Of a DNA stretch of 7,128 nucleotides, positions 1-4,584 are shown piece by piece. Position 1 is the stretch's first letter. Each line of letters opens with the position of its first letter. Source of the stretch: Thermaceae bacterium (GTDB lineage: Bacteria > Deinococcota > Deinococci > Deinococcales > Marinithermaceae); assembly GCA_015490435.1 (NCBI GenBank), contig WFXV01000049.1, forward strand, positions 1 through 7,128. The letters are read 5' to 3'. The translations under genes and the position numbers were made by a program. The notes beneath the pieces are model-generated. The model did not search any database, was not told the origin of the DNA, and saw only the letters and a list, made by a program, of their open reading frames with translations.

Positions 1-377
1 CCTGCTCGCGGTGAATGGGCGGCCGGTGGAGTGGCCCGAGCCGCTCTACCGGGCGGTGCTCGCCGCCTACCGGGAGCTGCTTCCCACCGGGCAGCACCCG
101 GTCGGGGTCTTGAACCTCTGGCTCCCCCCTGAGCGGGTGGCTGGAGAGGGCCTCGGCCACCGCCTCGGTGAGGAAGGCTACGACCGCCTCGACCCCGAGG
201 ATCCCCACCCGGTCCTTCCGGGGGTCGGTGTTGACCAGCACCCGCTCAGGGGGGAGCCAGAGGTTCAAGACCCCGACCGGGTGCTGCCCGGTGGGAAGCA
301 GCTCCCGGTAGGCGGCGAGCACCGCCCGGTAGAGCGGCTCGGGCCACTCCACCGGCCGCCCATTCACCGCGAGCAGG
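1..377. repeat. Perfect 139-bp inverted repeat, 99-nt spacer (probable fold-back artefact)
   Basis: Bases 1-139 are the exact reverse complement of 239-377 (position i pairs with 378-i). I compared the arms base by base and found no mismatch; pairing breaks at 140/238. The right arm is in-frame mutL code on the minus strand (the NGRPV to PPERV part of the protein). The left arm therefore shows the same peptide on the plus strand, starting near position 11. An identical inverted copy of an internal coding segment, exactly at the end of the sequence and with no divergence, is typical of hairpin-type chimeras from amplification, library preparation or assembly. A real inverted duplication that breaks mutL is possible but less likely. 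Bases 1-139 should not be trusted as genomic order. Confidence 0.95.
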
Positions 378-1105
378 AGCCGGTCCCGCCGGGCGCGGGC
401 GAGCTCCGGCCGGGAGAGCACCCCAGCGAGCTTGTAGGGCCCGTCCTGGGCCTCGAGGGGAAAGAGCCGGTCCGCCACCAAGGGCCCCCAGAGCGCCCGC
501 ACCGCCGCCAGGAAGTCGCCCCCGGGGTGGCGAATGCGCACCTCGCCGTCCAGCTTCAGGGTGAAGCGAAGCCCGGGGTGGTGGAGCAGGTAGCGCGCAG
601 CCCGACCCGCCGCCCGCCGGCCCTCCACCGCCGGGGCCTCGAGCGCCGCCCGCCGCGCCGGCAGGCGGTAAAAGAGCCGGGTGAGCTCGGCCTCGGTGCC
701 GGCCGGGGCGGCGTGCTCGAAGAACTCGACCCGCTCGCCCTCGGCGATCACGGTCGCGCCCCCGAGCTGGTCGCGGGGGCGGCTGGTGAGCCGGAGCCGG
801 CCGGCCATGCGCAGGGCGAAAAGCCCCTCGCCCCGAAACCCCAGGCTCTCGATCCGGTCGAGGCGCTCGAGCTTGGAGGTGGCGTGGCGCTCGAGAGCGA
901 GGGGGAGCTCCTCCTTCGGGATCCCGGCGCCGTCGTCGCGCACCAGAATCCGCCGGATGCCCCCTTCCTCGAGCACCACCTCGAGCTCACCCGCCCCGGC
1001 GTCGAGGGCGTTCTCGATGAGCTCCTTGACCGCGTCCTCGGGGCGGGTGACGACCTCGCCGGCGGCGATCGCGCGGACCAGTTCCTCCGGGAGCTTCCGG
1101 ATCAT
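1..1105 (-). CDS. mutL: DNA mismatch repair protein MutL, N-terminal part only (3' end lost at the inverted repeat)
   Basis: MutL is the GHKL-family ATPase that couples mismatch recognition by MutS to strand incision and removal. The ATG is at 1105-1103 and overlaps the mutS stop as ATGA, so the two are probably translationally coupled. Visible ATPase motifs: AAGEVV (residues 14-19); KELIENALDAGA with the expected general base E28 and Mg-binding N32; DDGAGI (57-62); RHATSKL (73-79); GFRGEGL (89-95). The transducer domain follows with LFYRLPARR, VNGRPV (N248) and the conserved lysine K297 in DPRKDRV, equivalent to the ATP-contacting lysine of E. coli MutL. Authentic sequence ends near residue 322 (position 140). 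The frame stays open to the edge, but those last residues come from the inverted copy. The C-terminal dimerisation domain, which carries the endonuclease site in many non-E. coli MutLs, is absent from the window. Two small departures from the family consensus are GEG for GEA and NTDP for NVHP. Identity is very sure; the 3' structure is not. Confidence 0.93.
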   Translation of the reverse strand, partial: MIRKLPEELVRAIAAGEVVTRPEDAVKELIENALDAGAGELEVVLEEGGIRRILVRDDGAGIPKEELPLALERHATSKLERLDRIESLGFRGEGLFALRMAGRLRLTSRPRDQLGGATVIAEGERVEFFEHAAPAGTEAELTRLFYRLPARRAALEAPAVEGRRAAGRAARYLLHHPGLRFTLKLDGEVRIRHPGGDFLAAVRALWGPLVADRLFPLEAQDGPYKLAGVLSRPELARARRDRLLLAVNGRPVEWPEPLYRAVLAAYRELLPTGQHPVGVLNLWLPPERVLVNTDPRKDRVGILGVEAVVAFLTEAVAEALSSHPLRGEPEVQDPDRVLPGGKQLPVGGEHRPVERLGPLHRPPIHREQ

Positions 1106-3618
1106 GAACGCACGCCCTCGAGCGAAAGGAGCCGCTCCTTGAGTTCCTTGAGCAAGATCAGCGCCTCAAGGGGGGACAGCCGGTTCAGATCCACCGCGGC
1201 GAGGCGCTCGAGCACCTCCCGCTCGGCCTCGCTCCCGCGGGCGGAAAGCCCCGCCAAAATCGCCTCCGCCCGGGCCACCACCTCGGGGGGCACCCCGGCG
1301 AGCCGGGCCACCTCGAGCCCGTAGGACTTGGAGGAGGGCCCGGGCAGCACCTGGTGGAAGAAGACGAGGCCCCCCTCCTCCTCCCGGGCGGCGACGTGGA
1401 AGTTCTCAGCCCGGGGCAGACTCTCGGCGAGCTGGGTGAGCTCGAAGTAGTGGGTGGCGAAGAGGGTGTAGGCGCCGATCTCGGAGAGCCGCTCGAGGCT
1501 CGCCCAGGCGATCGCGAGGCCGTCGGCGCTCGAGGTCCCCCGGCCGACCTCGTCGAGCAGGACCAAGCTCCGCTCGGTCGCCCCCGAGAGGATCGCGGCG
1601 AGCTCCTCCATCTCCACCATGAAGGTGCTCCGCCCACCGGCGATGTCGTCGGCGGCCCCGATCCGGGTGAAGATGCGATCAAAGAGGGGGAGCTCCGCTC
1701 GCTTGGCGGGGACGAAGCTGCCCACCTGGGCGAGCAGGGCGATGAGCGCGGTCTGCCGCAGGTAGGTGGACTTGCCGCTCATGTTGGGGCCGGTGAGGAC
1801 GATCATCCGGCGCTCGGGGCCGAGCTCGAGGTCGTTGGCCACGAAGGCGCGGGTGCGCTCCACCACCGGGTGCCGCCCCTCTTCGATCCAGAGCCGGTCC
1901 TCGACGAACCGGGGCCGGACGTAGCCGGCCTCGGCGGCGAGCTCGGCGAAGGCCGCGTACACGTCGAGCTCGGCGAGCGCGAGCGCCAGGTCCCGCACCG
2001 CCTCGAAGTGGCGGCCCACCTCCTCCCGGAGGTTTTGGAAGACCACCACCTCGCGCCTCTTCGCCGCCTCCTCGGCGCGCAGAATCTCCCGTTCCTTCTC
2101 CTTGAGGTCGGCGCGGGTGTAGCGCTGGCGATCCTTCAAGGTCTGGATCGGCCGCCAATCGGCGGGAACCCGATCGTAATAGGGCCTGGTCACCTCGATG
2201 TAGTAGCCGAAGACCGCGTTGTAGCCCACCTTGAGCGTGGGGATCCCCGCCTCCTCCCGGAGCCGCCCCTCGAGCGCCGCGATCCAGGCCCGCCCCTCCT
2301 CCGCCTGGCGCCGGTACCGGTCGAGCTCGGCGTCGTAGCCGTCCTGGATCAGCCCGCCCTCGGTGAGCTTGGCCGGCGGGTCCTCGACCAGCGCCGCCCG
2401 AATCGCCTCCCGCACCTCGGTGAGCTCGGGCATCCGCTGGGCGAGACCGGCGAGGGCGGGAAGGGGCTCGAGGGCCTTCCTGATCTCGGGCACCCGCTCG
2501 AGGCTCCTCGCAAGCGCCACCAGGTCCCGGGCGTTCGCCCTCCCGGCGGCGAGCCGCGAGGCCAGGCGCTCGAGGTCGTGGATGCGAAAGAGCGCCCGCC
2601 GGAGCGCGCCCCTTCGCTCTCCGTCCTTGACCAGGGCTTCCACCGCGTCGAGCCGGGCGGAGAGCATCGCCGCGTCGCGAAGCGGCCGCAAGAGCCACTC
2701 CCGGAGCATCCGCCGCCCCGGCGCGGTTCGGGTCCGGTTCAAAACCCCGAAGAGGGTCTTTTGCTCGTCGTCCCCGATCGCCGGCTCGAAGACCTCCAAG
2801 GTGGCGAGCGCCCCCGCGTCCACCTGCAGCGAGGCCCCGGGATCGTAGCGTAAAAAGCGCCGCACCTGGGCCATCCGCCCCCGCTGGGTCTCGGCGGCGT
2901 AGCGGAGGGCGGCGCCGGCGGCGCGGAGGAGGGCAGGGTGGTCGAGGCCCGGCGGCACCCGCCCGAACTGCGCCTCCATCGCGGCCCGGGCCGCCTCCTC
3001 GTCGAACCCCATCCGGGCCAGCATGACCGGGTGCCGCTCGGCGATCTGGGCCCGGAAGGCGGCGTTCTCGTAGAGCTCCGGGGCCAACAGGAGCTCGCTT
3101 GGCCGATAGCGGGCGAGCTCGTCCAAAAGCGCCGAACGGCCATAAAAGACCGCCCCCTTGAAATCCCCGGTGGAGAGGTCGAGCAGCGCGAGCCCGTACC
3201 CGTCGCCGCTCGCGATCGCTGCCAGGTAGTTGGCGTCGGGGCGGAGGAGCCGCTCCTCCACCACCGTGCCCGGGGTGATGAGCTGGGTGACCTCCCGCCG
3301 CACCAGGCCGTCGGCGCCACTCGGGTCCTCCACCTGGTCGGCCACCGCCACCCGGAAACCCTGGGCAAGCAGCCGCTCGATGTAGGCGTCCGCGCTCTTG
3401 ATGGGGATCCCGGCCATGGGGGTGGTGAAGTCCTTCGAGGTCTTGTGGGTCAGCGCGATTCCCAAGGCTCGGGCGAGCCGCTCGGCGTCCTCCCCGAAGG
3501 TCTCGTAAAAATCCCCCACTTGAAAGAGGAGCAGGTAATCGGGGTACGCGTCCCTGAGCTCCACGTACTGCTTGAGCATCGGCGGGAGCGGACCCTTCCC
3601 CTCCCCTTTCAACCTCAT
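1102..3618 (-). CDS. mutS: DNA mismatch repair protein MutS
   Basis: MutS binds base mismatches and small loops in DNA as a dimer, then becomes an ATP-bound sliding clamp that recruits MutL. The 838-residue product has the normal architecture. The mismatch domain has the F37-Y-E39 wedge (GDFYETFGED) that stacks on and contacts the mispaired base. Connector, lever and clamp regions follow, with GYNAVFGYY at 465-473. The C-terminal ABC-type ATPase has Walker A GPNMSGKST (610-618), STFMVEM, Walker B LVLLDEVGRGTS (D689, E690) and THYFEL (H723). The length is slightly above Thermus MutS (about 811). An upstream in-frame ATG at 3720 would add 34 residues reading back into the divergent gene. I chose 3618 because MRLKGEGKGPLPP aligns with the start of Thermus MutS as I remember it, and because a -10-like box sits 6 nt upstream. 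The stop overlaps the mutL start. No defect is seen in any key residue, so it should be functional. Confidence 0.98.
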   Translation of the reverse strand: MRLKGEGKGPLPPMLKQYVELRDAYPDYLLLFQVGDFYETFGEDAERLARALGIALTHKTSKDFTTPMAGIPIKSADAYIERLLAQGFRVAVADQVEDPSGADGLVRREVTQLITPGTVVEERLLRPDANYLAAIASGDGYGLALLDLSTGDFKGAVFYGRSALLDELARYRPSELLLAPELYENAAFRAQIAERHPVMLARMGFDEEAARAAMEAQFGRVPPGLDHPALLRAAGAALRYAAETQRGRMAQVRRFLRYDPGASLQVDAGALATLEVFEPAIGDDEQKTLFGVLNRTRTAPGRRMLREWLLRPLRDAAMLSARLDAVEALVKDGERRGALRRALFRIHDLERLASRLAAGRANARDLVALARSLERVPEIRKALEPLPALAGLAQRMPELTEVREAIRAALVEDPPAKLTEGGLIQDGYDAELDRYRRQAEEGRAWIAALEGRLREEAGIPTLKVGYNAVFGYYIEVTRPYYDRVPADWRPIQTLKDRQRYTRADLKEKEREILRAEEAAKRREVVVFQNLREEVGRHFEAVRDLALALAELDVYAAFAELAAEAGYVRPRFVEDRLWIEEGRHPVVERTRAFVANDLELGPERRMIVLTGPNMSGKSTYLRQTALIALLAQVGSFVPAKRAELPLFDRIFTRIGAADDIAGGRSTFMVEMEELAAILSGATERSLVLLDEVGRGTSSADGLAIAWASLERLSEIGAYTLFATHYFELTQLAESLPRAENFHVAAREEEGGLVFFHQVLPGPSSKSYGLEVARLAGVPPEVVARAEAILAGLSARGSEAEREVLERLAAVDLNRLSPLEALILLKELKERLLSLEGVRS

Positions 3619-3630
3619 GCGCCCATCATA
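3619..3630 (-). promoter_or_regulatory. Probable leaderless -10 promoter element of mutS
   Basis: Read on the minus strand, TATGAT (3630-3625) is followed by six bases (GGGCGC) and then the mutS ATG at 3618. A -10 box at this distance places transcription start at or next to the ATG, giving a leaderless mRNA, which is frequent in Deinococcus-Thermus bacteria. There is no Shine-Dalgarno sequence in the six bases before the start, which fits. No convincing -35 box is seen at 16-18 nt upstream; that region would lie across the start of the divergent phosphatase gene. Confidence 0.6.
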
Positions 3631-3643
3631 ACCGCCAAGGGCG

Positions 3644-3655
3644 TATATTCGAGGC
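3644..3655 (+). promoter_or_regulatory. Probable leaderless -10 promoter element of the phosphatase gene
   Basis: TATATT (3644-3649) is followed by six bases (CGAGGC) and then the ATG at 3656. The spacing is identical to that of the divergent mutS promoter. A GAGG lies at 3651-3654 but only one base from the ATG, too close to work as a normal ribosome-binding site, so leaderless initiation is the better reading. No clear -35 box is visible; it would overlap the mutS -10 and start region. Confidence 0.6.
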
Positions 3656-4441
3656 ATGAACCCCGACTTGGACGCCCTTTTGGAAGACGCCATCGCCGCC
3701 GCCCGCTTGGCCCAGGGCATCCACCGCTACTACCAGGCGAGGGGCTTTACCACCGAAAGCAAGACCGTGCTCTCGGACCTGGTCACCGAGGCCGACCGCG
3801 AAGCCGAAGCCGCCGTCCGCCGCTTCCTCTCCGAGCGCTACCCCGAGTTCGCCTTCCTTGGCGAGGAGGAAGGCCAAAGCGGCGCGGGTGCCTACCGCTG
3901 GATCGTGGACCCTCTCGACGGCACCGTGAACTTCGCCCACCGCTTCCCCATGTACGCGGTCAGCGTCGCCCTGGCCCGGGGGGACGAGGTCCTCGTCGGG
4001 GTGGTGCTCGACTCCGCCCACGACGAGCTCTTCACCGCCGTCCGCGGCGGCGGCGCCTACCTAAACGGCGCCCGCATCCGGGTCTCGAAGACCGGCGAGC
4101 TCAAAAGGAGCCTCCTCGCCACCGGCTTCCCCTACGACGTGGACCGGGTTCCGGAGGCGGTCGAATATTTCCGGCGGGTGATCTCCCTTGGGATCCCCGT
4201 CCGCCGACCCGGGGCCGCCGCCCTCGACCTCGCCTACGTCGCCGCCGGCCGAATCGACGGCTTTTGGGAAATGAAGCTAAATCCCTGGGACGTCGCCGCC
4301 GGGGTGCTCCTGGTCCAGGAAGCGGGTGGCCAAGTGACCGACTTCGAGGGCCGCCCCTTCGCCCTGGAAAGTCCCTTCATCATCGCCACCAACGGCCTCA
4401 TCCACGAATCCCTCCGCGCCCGGCTCTTCGGGGAAATGTAA
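3656..4441 (+). CDS. Inositol monophosphatase family protein (SuhB-like)
   Basis: This is a 261-residue, metal-dependent sugar-phosphate phosphatase, the usual length for the family. The Mg-binding signature is complete: LGEEEG (E70, E71), the IVDPLDGTVNF block (D85, L87, D88, T90) and NPWDVAAG (D212). The N-terminal DLVTEADREAE segment is also typical. It is predicted to be cytoplasmic, with no signal peptide or membrane segment. Family members hydrolyse myo-inositol 1-phosphate, and some act on fructose 1,6-bisphosphate, histidinol phosphate or NADP; the sequence alone does not decide the substrate. In thermophiles myo-inositol phosphates can feed phospholipid headgroups or compatible solutes, but nothing nearby supports a particular pathway. 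It is divergent from mutS with only 37 nt between the start codons, and appears to be transcribed alone, since 143 nt with hairpins follow it. The start is fixed by the -10-like box directly upstream and by the good match of the N-terminus to the family. Confidence 0.93.
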   Translation: MNPDLDALLEDAIAAARLAQGIHRYYQARGFTTESKTVLSDLVTEADREAEAAVRRFLSERYPEFAFLGEEEGQSGAGAYRWIVDPLDGTVNFAHRFPMYAVSVALARGDEVLVGVVLDSAHDELFTAVRGGGAYLNGARIRVSKTGELKRSLLATGFPYDVDRVPEAVEYFRRVISLGIPVRRPGAAALDLAYVAAGRIDGFWEMKLNPWDVAAGVLLVQEAGGQVTDFEGRPFALESPFIIATNGLIHESLRARLFGEM

Positions 4442-4442
4442 G

Positions 4443-4459
4443 ACGGGCACAGTTCCCGT
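4443..4459 (+). terminator. Small hairpin directly after the phosphatase stop
   Basis: ACGGG (4443-4447) pairs with CCCGT (4455-4459) around a 7-nt loop, beginning one base after the TAA and followed by TTT. The stem is short (5 bp plus a possible G-T pair), so it is at best a weak terminator or 3'-end stabilising hairpin. Confidence 0.3.
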
Positions 4460-4464
4460 TTGCG

Positions 4465-4478
4465 CATTTGTTCAAATG
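4465..4478. repeat. Operator-like inverted repeat CATTTG-TT-CAAATG
   Basis: Two 6-bp arms with a 2-nt centre make a 14-bp dyad in an AT-richer patch of an otherwise GC-rich sequence. It lies upstream of the predicted promoter of the pilin-like gene and shares its last two bases with the next hairpin. It could be a regulator binding site; chance is not excluded. Confidence 0.3.
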
Positions 4479-4497
4479 ACCCCCCATTTTGGGGTCA
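4477..4497 (+). terminator. GC-rich hairpin, probable terminator of the phosphatase gene
   Basis: TGACCCC (4477-4483) pairs perfectly with GGGGTCA (4491-4497) around a 7-nt loop, 35 nt after the phosphatase stop codon. There is no long T-run downstream, only CGCTTCT, so the intrinsic-terminator call is tentative. The same structure could instead be a regulatory dyad for the downstream gene. Confidence 0.45.
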
Positions 4498-4503
4498 CGC
4501 TTC

Positions 4504-4541
4504 TAGAATAGCTTATGCTCGAGTATCTCGAGGTTTCGAGA
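4504..4541 (+). promoter_or_regulatory. Candidate promoter and TCGAG-repeat region before the pilin-like gene
   Basis: Two -10-like hexamers are visible, TAGAAT (4504-4509) and TATGCT (4514-4519), without a good -35 partner; TTGGGG at 4489-4494 is 19 nt from the second. They are followed by CTCGAGTATCTCGAG (4518-4532) and then TCTCGA-GGTT-TCGAGA (4526-4541), which can form a tetraloop hairpin. Three TCGAG units thus lie within 22 nt, in what would be the 5' leader or operator. Unlike the two other promoters here, the ATG is about 70 nt away and has its own ribosome-binding site. Confidence 0.3.
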
Positions 4542-4572
4542 ACTTCGGGAAATGCTTCCAGGGAGCTGAGGC

Positions 4573-4579
4573 GAGGGGG
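4573..4579 (+). promoter_or_regulatory. Ribosome-binding site of the pilin-like gene
   Basis: GAGGGGG ends 5 nt before the ATG at 4585, a workable Shine-Dalgarno spacing. It supports this ATG as the start and contrasts with mutS and the phosphatase gene, which seem leaderless. Confidence 0.55.
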
Positions 4580-4584
4580 CGAAA

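Noticed and set aside
11..1324. Long plus-strand open frame across mutL and the mutS 3' end
   Set aside because: Its first 43 or so residues are the inverted mutL copy read forward; the rest is antisense to clear MutL and MutS code, with low-complexity Pro/Gly/Arg/Glu composition typical of antisense frames in GC-rich DNA.
1354..2853. 499-residue plus-strand open frame antisense to mutS
   Set aside because: No recognisable domain; it opposes the conserved MutS ATPase and clamp. High GC and few stop codons explain the length.
3619..3720. Upstream ATG extending MutS by 34 residues
   Set aside because: The extension does not resemble MutS, would overlap the divergent phosphatase coding region, and bypasses the start at 3618 that matches the family and has a -10 box before it.
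1..4440. Very frequent CTCGAG hexamers through mutS and mutL
   Set aside because: These come from abundant Leu-Glu and related codon pairs (CTC and GAG preference), so they are not a repeat family or uptake signal on this evidence.
2938..4479. 513-residue plus-strand open frame spanning mutS antisense and the phosphatase gene
   Set aside because: It covers two genes with intact motifs in other frames, and its own sequence is Arg/Pro/Gly low complexity without any motif.
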